A DNA stretch of 8,536 bases from Leptotrichia sp. oral taxon 215 (GCA_905371725.1 CAJPML010000030.1:1-8536); one strand, 5' to 3'; counted from the stretch's first letter, positions 1 through 6,803 are shown. Made by a program: numbers and translations. The notes: generated by a model from the letters alone, not told the origin.

Positions 1-18
1 GTCAAGGAGGAGAACAGA

Positions 19-1053
19 ATGAGTAAAGCATTTAAAAGAATAATGTTATTAGTTTTATTAGTAATAGGTCTTTTGACAGCATGTCAGAAGAGCAGTGAAC
101 CAAAAGAGGAAAAAAAGGAAAGTGCTGATGGTGGAAAAGGAACATTAAAAGTTATAGCCGCTTATGATGCAAAAGAAAAGGTTTTTGAGGAATTTACAAA
201 GAAAACAGGAATAAAAGTGGAATTTTTAGATATATCTTCAGGAGAAGTTTTATCCAAACTGAGTGCACAGAATGGTAAAATAGGTGCAGATGTTTGGTTC
301 GGTGGTGGAGCAGACAGCTTTATCGTTGCAGGGGAAAAAGGATATCTTGAAAATTATGTATCACCTGAAGAAAAGGAAATGGATCAGAGATTTATTGGAA
401 ATGAATACTGGACAGGTGTTTCCATCGTAACAGCAGGATTTTTAGTAAATACTGACGTACTTGCAAAGAAAAACCTGCCTGAACCAAAATCATGGGCAGA
501 TTTAAAAAATCCTAAATATAAGGATGAATTAATTATGGCTGACCCAGCAATTTCAGGGACAAACTATGCAGTTGTATACAATCTTTTACAATCAATGGGA
601 GAAGAAGCAGGATGGGCTTATCTTGAATCAATAAAAGGAAATATTCCTTTCTATGCACAGCGTGGTTCAGAACCTACAGCAAAAGTTAAGAATGCAGAAA
701 TGGCAGTAGGAATAATACCTCTTGGTGGAGATACATATAAAATGGAAAAAGAATTTAAAGTTAAAAATGTAATTCCTTCTGATGGACTTCCATGGGTTCC
801 TGCAGGAATGGCAATATTCAAGGAAGCTGAAAACAAAGATGCCGCAAAAGCATTTGTTGACTGGGCATTATCAAAAGAAGGTCAGGAATTCCTTAAAACA
901 GTTGCTCCACGTATGATGGTAAGAAAAGATGTTACTCCTCCGGAAGAATTAAGAGGAATGACTGTTGATAAACTTATGAAAATGGACATCGCCAGAATGG
1001 GAACAAGAAGAGAAGAAATATTGAAATTATGGAAAGAAAAAATGGGGAAATAG
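19..1053 (+). CDS. ABC transporter substrate-binding lipoprotein (iron/AfuA-type family)
   Basis: This is the extracytoplasmic solute-binding lipoprotein of an ABC importer, 344 aa. The ATG at 19 has a strong AAGGAGG at 4-10 with an 8-nt spacer. Residues 1-22 form a lipoprotein signal: basic SKAFKR, a hydrophobic core, and lipobox LTAC with Cys22 as the lipidation site. A charged linker of about 18 residues leads to the mature domain, which opens with GTLKVIAAYDAKEKVFEEF, typical of the type II periplasmic-binding fold in the Fe(III)/phosphonate/hexose-phosphate (FbpA, AfuA) families. WFGGGADSF, the SWADLKNPKYK segment and the C-terminal AFVDWALSKEGQEFL helix fit the same families. The tandem Tyr-Tyr iron ligand of classical FbpA is not visible; the equivalent region reads GIIPLGGDTY. 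The substrate is therefore uncertain: ferric iron, an organophosphate or another small anion. The permease and ATPase follow immediately, which makes this one complete importer. Family and role are firm, the ligand is not. Confidence 0.92.
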   Translation: MSKAFKRIMLLVLLVIGLLTACQKSSEPKEEKKESADGGKGTLKVIAAYDAKEKVFEEFTKKTGIKVEFLDISSGEVLSKLSAQNGKIGADVWFGGGADSFIVAGEKGYLENYVSPEEKEMDQRFIGNEYWTGVSIVTAGFLVNTDVLAKKNLPEPKSWADLKNPKYKDELIMADPAISGTNYAVVYNLLQSMGEEAGWAYLESIKGNIPFYAQRGSEPTAKVKNAEMAVGIIPLGGDTYKMEKEFKVKNVIPSDGLPWVPAGMAIFKEAENKDAAKAFVDWALSKEGQEFLKTVAPRMMVRKDVTPPEELRGMTVDKLMKMDIARMGTRREEILKLWKEKMGK

Positions 1054-1056
1054 ATT

Positions 1057-2772
1057 ATGAATTTATTTCAGAAAAATATTAGTGAAAGAGCCCAAAAGAA
1101 AGATTTTGGGCATTCTTTCTTTTATATGGAAATATTAGACAGATTATTTTACATTGTTGCAGTTATACCGATAATAATATTTATATTTTGGCCAATAGTT
1201 GCACTGTTTCTAAGAAGTATTTCTCCTGACGGGAAATTTACATTGGAACTGTATAACTCCCTGTTTAAGGAAAACTTCACTGTAATAAGGAATAGCATAT
1301 TGGTGTGCCTTTTATCCACAGCTTTATCAGTGATAATAGGTACTGTAATAGCAGTTTACATAACTTATGCATCAAAATGGATAAAAAGAATACTGATGCT
1401 GCTTCTGATGCTTACAATGATATCACCACCTTTTCTGTCTTCACTTTCATATATACTGTTATTTGGAAAGAGGGGGATAATAACTGCCGATCTGCTTCAT
1501 CTTAATTTCAATCCATATGGATGGCATGGGATTGTAATTATGCAGACCTTCAGTGAAATATCGCTGGCAGCTCTTATTTTAACGGGTGGACTGTCTTCAA
1601 TACCGTCATCAGTCATAGAGGCTGCGAAGGATTTAGGTTCAAAATCTGGAGAGATACTTTACAGAGTAATACTTCCAATGCTGAAATCATCACTAACTGC
1701 AGTATTTTTTCTCATTTTTGTAAAAAATATTGCAGATTTTGGAACTCCGATTATAGTAGGGGGTAATTTTAAGATGCTTGCTACAGAGGCTTACAAAGGC
1801 GTAATTTCATATGGTGAAATTGAAAAAGCCGCAGCAATCAGCTTTCTTATATTCCTTCCTATAGTTTTCATTTTTCTTATATACAGGCATCAGCTGACTG
1901 CAACCAATGTCATGGGAAATTTTTCTGAAAAATCAGGTCATACGGAAGAGAAAACTTATAAGCTTCCATTTTATCTGAAAGTTATTTTTGGTCTGATTAC
2001 ATTGTGTTTTGCTGTGTATATGCTTCTTCAGTATATTTCGATTTTTGTTTCGGCGGTATCGAGCAACAGCGGAGGACATTTTCATTGGACAATGGAGTTT
2101 TTTCAGTCCTTTTCCCTTACGAAGATTCCGAGCATGGTAAGAAGTATTGTATATTCATTAATAGCTGGAATTACTGCAAGTTTTCTTGGAGTTCTTTTTG
2201 CGTACTATATAGACAGAAGGAATATAAGGTTTTCTAAAAGTTTTGATTTTATTGCCACATTACCTTATATACTTCCGGGACCGTTTTTTGGAATAGCGTA
2301 TCTGCTGGCATTTCAGAATCCCCCTTTATTGCTGACAGGAACAGGGTCAATAGTGGTGCTCAACTGTATTTTCAGACAGATTCCTGTAACGACAAGGGCT
2401 GCAAGTGCCAATCTTAGCCAGATAAGTTCGCTGACAGAAGATGCGGCAAGAGATTTGGGAACACCTAGGATAGCAGTATTTTTCAGGATAATACTTCCGC
2501 AGCTGAAACCTGCATTTCTTGTAGGATTTATAAATACTTTCACTACAACAATGACTACGGTAGGTGCAATCATATTTCTGATTACTCCTTCGGCAAAGGT
2601 TGCAACAGTTGAGCTGTTTAATGAAATTCGTGACGGAGACTACAGGATGGCATCAGTTATTGCAAGTCTGCTCATTTTGGTAATATTATCTGTAAATATT
2701 TTATTTTCAATATTCATATTAAGAAAGAAGAAGGAGGGAAAACATGTATCTTCAGCTGAAAAATCTGTATAA
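1057..2772 (+). CDS. ABC transporter permease, fused two-domain (FbpB/AfuB type)
   Basis: This 571-aa inner-membrane protein carries two binding-protein-dependent permease domains in one chain, the usual architecture of FbpB/AfuB-type importers. Each half has a cytoplasmic EAA loop that contacts the ATPase: EAAKDLGSKSGEILYRVILP (about 188-207) and DAARDLGTPRIAVFFRIILP (about 462-481). Hydrophobic segments cluster at about 30-52, 78-103, 111-135, 158-178, 211-233, 258-276, then 305-334, 362-384, 396-419, 430-445, 485-509 and 533-555, giving about twelve membrane spans. A hydrophilic linker of about 25 residues (roughly 278-302) joins the halves. The ATG lies 3 nt after the stop of the binding-protein gene, with GGGG at 1044-1047 as a modest ribosome site, so the two genes are almost certainly cotranscribed. 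The last 29 bp overlap the ATPase gene. No frameshift or missing motif is seen. Confidence 0.93.
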   Translation: MNLFQKNISERAQKKDFGHSFFYMEILDRLFYIVAVIPIIIFIFWPIVALFLRSISPDGKFTLELYNSLFKENFTVIRNSILVCLLSTALSVIIGTVIAVYITYASKWIKRILMLLLMLTMISPPFLSSLSYILLFGKRGIITADLLHLNFNPYGWHGIVIMQTFSEISLAALILTGGLSSIPSSVIEAAKDLGSKSGEILYRVILPMLKSSLTAVFFLIFVKNIADFGTPIIVGGNFKMLATEAYKGVISYGEIEKAAAISFLIFLPIVFIFLIYRHQLTATNVMGNFSEKSGHTEEKTYKLPFYLKVIFGLITLCFAVYMLLQYISIFVSAVSSNSGGHFHWTMEFFQSFSLTKIPSMVRSIVYSLIAGITASFLGVLFAYYIDRRNIRFSKSFDFIATLPYILPGPFFGIAYLLAFQNPPLLLTGTGSIVVLNCIFRQIPVTTRAASANLSQISSLTEDAARDLGTPRIAVFFRIILPQLKPAFLVGFINTFTTTMTTVGAIIFLITPSAKVATVELFNEIRDGDYRMASVIASLLILVILSVNILFSIFILRKKKEGKHVSSAEKSV

Positions 2773-3772
2773 GAAATATCAGAATAATACTGTAGTGAAT
2801 AATTTTAATATAGATGTAAAAAAAGGGGAACTGATAAGCATTCTCGGACCGAGCGGATGCGGAAAGACTACAACATTGAGAATGATAGCGGGATTTATAG
2901 CCCCCACATCAGGAGAAATATTTCTGTCAGAGGAAAGAATAACTGACTATCCTCCTGAAATCCGTCCTGTAAGTACGGTTTTTCAAAATTATGCACTGTT
3001 TCCTCATCTGACTGTTTATGAAAATATTGAATATGGACTAAGATATCCTTTAAAGGTTGGAAAGAAGCTGAATAAAAAGGAAAAAAAGGAAAGAACTCAG
3101 AAAATGATAAGTCTTGTAAATCTGAAGGGACTGGAAAACAGGAGAATAGACCAGCTGAGCGGTGGACAGCAGCAGAGGGTAGCACTTGCAAGATCCCTTG
3201 TGCTTGAGCCGAAAGTCCTTCTGCTTGACGAACCTCTTTCAAATATTGATACAAAACTAAGAGAAACCGTAAGAAATGAAATAAGAAAGATACAGAAAGA
3301 GTTAGGAATAACAATGATTTTTGTCACTCATGACCAGGAAGAGGCGATGAGTATTTCTGACAGGATAATTGTCATGAATGAAGGGAATATAGAGCAGATA
3401 GGAACTCCTCGTGAGATTTACATTTTTCCTGAAACTGTTTTTGTTGCTGAGTTTATAGGAAAAGCAAATATTATAGAAATAAATAAAAAAAGCTTTATAA
3501 TTCGTCCTGAAAATGTTAATATATCCTATAATGAAGAAGATAATGAAAAAATAAATAATAGCAGGGAAAAAGATGTAATTTCAGGAGAAGGGAAGATTAT
3601 CGGGAAGGAATATCAGGGTTCGTTAACTTCCTATGAAATTGAGGTTACTGATGAACTGTTCAGGAAAGAAAAGCTGAACGTTGTTATGATTTCAGGAAAA
3701 AAAGAATATGAAACAGGGCAGACGGTAGAATATTCTATAGATAAAAGTAATTTATATGAGATAGAGTCATAA
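2744..3772 (+). CDS. ABC transporter ATP-binding protein (FbpC/PotA/MalK-like)
   Basis: This is the 342-aa cytoplasmic ATPase that powers the importer encoded just upstream. All nucleotide-binding motifs are intact: Walker A GPSGCGKTT (35-43), Q-loop Gln81 in FQNYALFPHLTV, signature LSGGQQQRVALARS (138-151), Walker B VLLLDEP (158-164) with catalytic Glu163, D-loop SNID, and H-loop His196 in FVTHDQEEA. Residues from about 250 form a TOBE-like regulatory domain beginning with IIRPENV, as in the FbpC/PotA/CysA group. A very lysine-rich stretch (about 104-120) sits in the helical subdomain. The ATG at 2744 lies inside the 3' end of the permease gene and is preceded by AAGGAGGG at 2731-2738 with a 5-nt spacer. 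The overlap suggests translational coupling. The substrate must be read from the binding protein, because the ATPase sequence does not reveal it. Confidence 0.94.
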   Translation: MYLQLKNLYKKYQNNTVVNNFNIDVKKGELISILGPSGCGKTTTLRMIAGFIAPTSGEIFLSEERITDYPPEIRPVSTVFQNYALFPHLTVYENIEYGLRYPLKVGKKLNKKEKKERTQKMISLVNLKGLENRRIDQLSGGQQQRVALARSLVLEPKVLLLDEPLSNIDTKLRETVRNEIRKIQKELGITMIFVTHDQEEAMSISDRIIVMNEGNIEQIGTPREIYIFPETVFVAEFIGKANIIEINKKSFIIRPENVNISYNEEDNEKINNSREKDVISGEGKIIGKEYQGSLTSYEIEVTDELFRKEKLNVVMISGKKEYETGQTVEYSIDKSNLYEIES

Positions 3773-3842
3773 AATTTATAAATGTAAGAGGAAGAAACAG
3801 AAAAAGTACAAATTATTGGATAAAATTATAAAAATTAAAAAT

Positions 3843-3847
3843 GGGGG
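3843..3847 (+). promoter_or_regulatory. Ribosome binding site that fixes the cobU start
   Basis: GGGGG lies 4 nt before the ATG at 3852. An in-frame TTG at 3816 would add twelve residues of low-complexity sequence and has no Shine-Dalgarno match. The family N-terminus begins right at the ATG (MALIYVTGGAKSGKS), so 3852 is chosen as the start. Confidence 0.7.
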
Positions 3848-3851
3848 AAAT

Positions 3852-4421
3852 ATGGCACTGATTTATGTAACAGGAGGAGCTAAGAGCGGGAAAAGCATGT
3901 TTGCAGAAGAATTACTGCTCGGCATGAATAACGGGAATCAGAAAAATATTTATCTGGCAACTTCTGTTGCATTTGATGAAGAGATGAAGGCAAAAGTGGC
4001 TCTTCATAAGGAAAGAAGACAGGATAAATGGCTTACAGTGGAAAGTTATAAAAATTTTAGTGAAACTCTGAAAGATGTACTTTCAGATGAAAGAAAGGAT
4101 AATATGCTTGTCGACTGCCTTACAAATATGATAAGCAATATTATTTTCGAGGAACAGGACATAAACTGGGATAAGCCTTCAGAAAAAGATTTTGAAAAAT
4201 GTAATATTTCAGTGGAAAAACAGGTAAATGAGCTCATAAATGTTATAAACAGATTTGAAAATACTGTCATTGTTTCAAATGAATTGGGAATGGGTGTTGT
4301 TCCCGGTTATCCTCTTGGAAGATATTTTAGGGAAATAGCAGGAAAAATGAATCAGAAAATAGCAGAAATTGCTGATGAAGTATATTTCGTAGTATCGGGA
4401 ATACCTATGAAAATAAAATAG
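3852..4421 (+). CDS. cobU: Adenosylcobinamide kinase / adenosylcobinamide-phosphate guanylyltransferase
   Basis: This is the bifunctional CobU/CobP enzyme of 189 aa, close to the family's usual length. It phosphorylates adenosylcobinamide and then transfers GMP to give AdoCbi-GDP, in the nucleotide-loop assembly and corrinoid-salvage part of B12 synthesis; it is cytoplasmic. Visible family blocks in order are P-loop GGAKSGKS (8-15), YLATSVAFDEEMKAKV (34-49), LHKERRQDKW (51-60), where His52 aligns with the His that carries GMP in CobU, DCLTNMISNI (88-97), and the C-terminal VSNELGMGVVP (141-151) plus FREIAGKMNQKIAEIADEV (159-177). It starts 79 bp after the ABC ATPase gene with no terminator seen between them, and ends 15 bp before the repeat lipoprotein gene. 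No other cobalamin gene (cobS, cobT, cobC, btu) is present, so its partners must lie elsewhere. No cobalamin riboswitch would fit in the short upstream gap. Confidence 0.93.
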   Translation: MALIYVTGGAKSGKSMFAEELLLGMNNGNQKNIYLATSVAFDEEMKAKVALHKERRQDKWLTVESYKNFSETLKDVLSDERKDNMLVDCLTNMISNIIFEEQDINWDKPSEKDFEKCNISVEKQVNELINVINRFENTVIVSNELGMGVVPGYPLGRYFREIAGKMNQKIAEIADEVYFVVSGIPMKIK

Positions 4422-4436
4422 AAATAGGGGGATTTT

Positions 4437-5330
4437 ATGCTGAGAAAAGTGATTCTAATTTTATTTCTAGTATTATTTTTTAGTTGTAATAATAAAGAGC
4501 TGGAAAAAGATTTTAATAGTTTTAAGTATATAGAAAGATTAACAAGTGATGATACAGGTCGAGTTGAGATATGGGAGCTAAACTGCGAGAAATTAGAATG
4601 CAGACTTTCATATTTTATTGGTGATGATAAGAAAGAACTTTTTTCAAAAAAAATTGTTTTAAAAGATACTGGTGAAATGAAGAAAATGGTAAAAAAAATT
4701 TTCAAAGGTATGAAAAACAAAAAAAATCCTGAAAGCCACTCAGATTTTTATCCTGAAAATAGTCTTGTATTGGATAATAAGGAAGTATTTTCAACAGATA
4801 GAATGAATACAGGATTTTATAAATTATTGGATAAACTTTTGAATGAGAAACATTATGATTTTGAAGATAGAATTGGTGAAGAATTTTATAAAAAATTAGA
4901 AAATGAAAGAAGAGTTAAAATAAAAACTAGAATTACCGGGTTATTAGAAAATATAAAGGAAGCCGAATATAAAAATTTTCGATACGAAGAAAACATAAAT
5001 TTAAATGAAATTTGGGATTTAGAATGTAAAAATCTTGATTGCGAAATTAAATATAGACGGAATATACATGAAGAGCCTTTATTTTATAAAAAAATAACTC
5101 TGAAAAGTAATAAAGATAAGGAAAGAATTATAAAGAAGATATTAAAAGGTATTATGAATACTAATCTAGAAAAAGAAGACTCTTCTTTAGAAGTTCAAAA
5201 TTATTTATATTTAAATGATGAATCTGAAGACATATTTACTGTAGTTAATTCTGAATTTCATGAAGTATTGACAGAATTATTAGGAGAAAACTATAAAAAT
5301 ATTCATGAAAGATTAATCAAAGAAGATTAG
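4437..5330 (+). CDS. Lipoprotein with tandem repeated C-x4-C modules, unknown function
   Basis: I do not recognise this 297-aa protein. The ATG is preceded by AGGGGG (4426-4431) with a 5-nt spacer. Residues 1-17 are a lipoprotein signal, with lipobox FFSC and Cys17 as the predicted lipid-anchored residue, so it should be an envelope lipoprotein. The mature part holds two diverged copies of one module, about 26-153 and about 177-295. Each has an aromatic N-terminal strand, then W-E-L-N-C-E-K-L-E-C (46-55) or W-D-L-E-C-K-N-L-D-C (193-202), a KKI-x-LK strand, a basic helix (KKMVKKIFKGM / RIIKKILKGIM), a hydrophobic patch and a terminal helix (FYKLLDKLLNE / FHEVLTELLGE). The paired cysteines could form disulfides or bind metal; that is inference. 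A third module lies in the same frame just past the TAG stop (see the following entry), so the gene may be a shortened form of a three-module ancestor. It may be cotranscribed with cobU, 15 bp upstream. Confidence 0.8.
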   Translation: MLRKVILILFLVLFFSCNNKELEKDFNSFKYIERLTSDDTGRVEIWELNCEKLECRLSYFIGDDKKELFSKKIVLKDTGEMKKMVKKIFKGMKNKKNPESHSDFYPENSLVLDNKEVFSTDRMNTGFYKLLDKLLNEKHYDFEDRIGEEFYKKLENERRVKIKTRITGLLENIKEAEYKNFRYEENINLNEIWDLECKNLDCEIKYRRNIHEEPLFYKKITLKSNKDKERIIKKILKGIMNTNLEKEDSSLEVQNYLYLNDESEDIFTVVNSEFHEVLTELLGENYKNIHERLIKED

Positions 5331-5593
5331 AAAAAAGAAAAAGAAGAGAATTTAAATATTTTAAGAAATAATAATATTATAGATTTTTATTATTTTGGAA
5401 GAGAAACAGATACTCAAGGTAAAGAGAATGAATGGTACTTAGATTGCAAGAATTTAACTTGTAATATAAGCTATTTTGTAAAGAAAGATAAAATGTCAGA
5501 TTCAAAGAAAAAATTTTCAAAAAAAGTGGAACTGGAAAATAAAACACAAAAGGAAAAAATGGAAAAATACTAAAGTCAGTTCCAAAATTTCTC
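4512..5593 (+). repeat. Three tandem protein-level repeats of one lipoprotein module
   Basis: The modules span roughly 4512-4895, 4965-5321 and 5376-5593. They share W-x-L-x-C-x-x-L-x-C-x-[IL]-x-Y: WELNCEKLECRLSY, WDLECKNLDCEIKY and WYLDCKNLTCNISY. Each is followed by a KK[IV]-x-L strand and a basic helix (KKMVKKIFKG, RIIKKILKG, KEKMEK|ILKS). Copies 1 and 2 lie in the intact lipoprotein. Copy 3 lies beyond its stop and lacks the C-terminal hydrophobic and helical third. Divergence is high at the nucleotide level, so the duplication is old. Confidence 0.8.
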
Positions 5594-5596
5594 TAA
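5331..5596 (+). pseudogene. Degenerate third module of the upstream repeat lipoprotein
   Basis: Reading on in the same frame after the TAG at 5328-5330 gives 80 further sense codons to a TAA at 5571-5573. They include WYLDCKNLTCNISY (from 5433) and KKFSKKVELEN, clearly homologous to modules 1 and 2. There is no start codon with a ribosome site to make it an independent gene. A second lesion is visible: at the A-run 5563-5567 the reading frame gives EKY-stop, but a one-base shift gives EK followed by ILKSVPKFL before a TAA at 5594-5596. This restores the KKILKG-like helix of the other copies, so one A appears to have been lost. The C-terminal third of the module is absent. The simplest reading is a three-module gene shortened by a nonsense change (for example AAG to TAG) and then decaying. 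Stop-codon readthrough or sequencing error at the homopolymer are alternatives. Confidence 0.72.
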
Positions 5597-5604
5597 AAAT
5601 CTAT

Positions 5605-5691
5605 AAAAAAGGTTAAAAGTCATTTAGAATATAAATAGTTTAATTTCTTAATTTTTACTATGATTATTCTCCAATAACTTTTAACCTTTTT
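5605..5691. terminator. Inverted repeat between convergent genes, probable bidirectional terminator
   Basis: AAAAAGGTTAAAAGT (5606-5620) is matched by its exact reverse complement ACTTTTAACCTTTTT (5677-5691). This 15-bp perfect stem lies between the left block and the convergent DUF3829 gene, whose stop codon starts only 3 bp away. Both strands end in T-rich runs. The 56-nt loop is unusually long and contains smaller pairings (AGAAT 5626-5630 with ATTCT 5666-5670; ATAGT 5635-5639 with ACTAT 5657-5661), which could shorten it into a stacked hairpin. The stem is AT-rich with only three G-C pairs, so terminator strength is uncertain. Confidence 0.55.
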
Positions 5692-5694
5692 ATT

Positions 5695-6711
5695 TTATGA
5701 TTTTCTGTCTATTTTTTTATTTAAAATTTTATTACGTTCTGCAATGAGTTCATTATATAATTTAAGTATATTTTCAGGAGTTCCTTCTTCTGACTTAGCA
5801 AAAAAACTGTTATTTGTAGCAGAATGGGAAGCTTTTTCCTTTTTATCCATCTTTTTAATAAATTCATCCATAGAACGTTTAAATGCAGAAGCCTTTGTTA
5901 CAAATGGGTCGAAATCTTCTTTTTCAAATCCTTCTTTTTTCAATTGTTTAGTATTTTTTAAAGTTTTTCTAAAAACATTCAAGGATTTTTCAACTTTTTC
6001 CTGAAGTATTTTAAATTCTTTTATATTTCCATCAGTAAAGTTACTTGCATCCAGATTCTGTCTATTTATTTCTTTAACAAAATCTTCACTGTTTCTAATG
6101 AATATAAACTGATTATAATCAGTAAATTCCTTGTTTTTTACAAAATCCTGCATCTTATTTTCTCTAACATCTTTTGCATTATTTTCAAATGCTTCTTCGT
6201 ATATACTGGCAAGATCGTTATATTTTTCAGTTATTTTTACTATTTTGCTATGTAGTACCTGTGCTTTCTTGTAATCATCCTTCTGATAAAGTTTTCCTCC
6301 ATAATAACTGTTCATTTCTGTAATAACTGGAAGCATTTCTTCCAGCACAGGTATCATTTCACCTGCTTTTTTATCAAGTTCTGTCGGTTTTGGAGATTTT
6401 GCAACTTCTTTTATTCTGTCAATAAAAGCTTGATTTAAAGGAATATTTAAAGTCATTTCCTGTACCGGTTTTTTAAATGTTTCTTCTGTTCCTGTATCTT
6501 CAAAATAATATAGAAGTTCTTTATCAATTTCCAGTAATCTGTTATATATCTTTGTATTTTTATTGTAACTGTCTAGATTCTGTTGTATGATTTCCTTACT
6601 TTGGGCAGACTTTTTTCCGCCTGATGGTAAAAGTTTATCTATCTCATTTTTCTTGCCGCAAAAAACTATTACAAGAAGCATTAATACAGTTATTAATCCT
6701 ATTTTTTTCAT
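5695..6711 (-). CDS. DUF3829 (YiiG-like) lipoprotein
   Basis: This 338-aa envelope lipoprotein belongs to the DUF3829/YiiG group, whose biochemical role is unknown. The chosen start is the ATG at 6711-6709, because AAGGGG (6727-6722) sits 10 nt upstream; a TTG three codons earlier would be only 1 nt from that site. Residues 1-18 form a signal peptide ending VIVFC-GKK. Phe directly before the predicted lipid Cys18 is atypical for a lipobox. After a polar linker the protein is almost entirely helical and charged: an N-terminal part with NLDSYNKNTKIYNRLLEID (45-63), a central Tyr/Lys-rich helix pair (about 135-215), the LDASNFTDGNIKEF motif (220-233), and the C-terminal GTPENILKLYNELIAERN (310-327), which I take as the family-typical end. 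It is a clear paralog of the partial gene at the right edge. It has its own promoter (6757-6785) and is convergent with the repeat lipoprotein. Confidence 0.85.
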   Translation of the reverse strand: MKKIGLITVLMLLVIVFCGKKNEIDKLLPSGGKKSAQSKEIIQQNLDSYNKNTKIYNRLLEIDKELLYYFEDTGTEETFKKPVQEMTLNIPLNQAFIDRIKEVAKSPKPTELDKKAGEMIPVLEEMLPVITEMNSYYGGKLYQKDDYKKAQVLHSKIVKITEKYNDLASIYEEAFENNAKDVRENKMQDFVKNKEFTDYNQFIFIRNSEDFVKEINRQNLDASNFTDGNIKEFKILQEKVEKSLNVFRKTLKNTKQLKKEGFEKEDFDPFVTKASAFKRSMDEFIKKMDKKEKASHSATNNSFFAKSEEGTPENILKLYNELIAERNKILNKKIDRKS

Positions 6712-6721
6712 AAAATTCAAA

Positions 6722-6727
6722 CCCCTT
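6722..6727 (-). promoter_or_regulatory. Ribosome binding site that fixes the DUF3829 start
   Basis: AAGGGG on the minus strand lies 10 nt before the ATG at 6711 and only 1 nt before an upstream in-frame TTG at 6720. The spacing rules out the TTG and supports a protein starting MKKIGLITVL, which is also a normal signal-peptide N-terminus. Confidence 0.65.
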
Positions 6728-6756
6728 TATTTTATTAATCAAATCATGATTCCTCT

Positions 6757-6785
6757 ATTATAACAATTTTCCTAATAAAAATCAA
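6757..6785 (-). promoter_or_regulatory. Sigma-70-type promoter for the DUF3829 lipoprotein gene
   Basis: On the minus strand TTGATT (6785-6780) is separated by exactly 17 bp from a perfect TATAAT (6762-6757), about 45 bp upstream of the ATG. A 10-bp palindrome AATCATGATT (6742-6751) lies around the expected transcription start and could be an operator, though it may be chance. The promoter sits in the 92-bp gap after the PLP-enzyme gene and allows separate expression. Confidence 0.65.
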
Positions 6786-6803
6786 ATACAAAAGAAGAAA
6801 ATT

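Noticed and set aside
2895..3314. 139-codon open frame on the minus strand inside the ATPase gene
   Set aside because: It is fully antisense to a strongly conserved ATPase with all motifs intact. Its translation is low-complexity Phe/Leu/Ser/Gln-rich sequence with no plausible domain.
3816..3851. Upstream TTG start for cobU adding twelve residues
   Set aside because: It has no Shine-Dalgarno match and falls outside the family N-terminus. The ATG at 3852 has GGGGG just upstream.
3773..3851. Possible promoter, terminator or cobalamin riboswitch between the ATPase gene and cobU
   Set aside because: There is no paired -35/-10 at acceptable spacing, no stem with a T-run, and 79 bp is too short for a cobalamin riboswitch.
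4352..4720. 122-codon minus-strand open frame across the cobU/lipoprotein junction
   Set aside because: It is antisense to both genes and rich in Phe/Ser/Ile, as expected from the complement of Lys/Glu-rich coding sequence. No ribosome site is seen.
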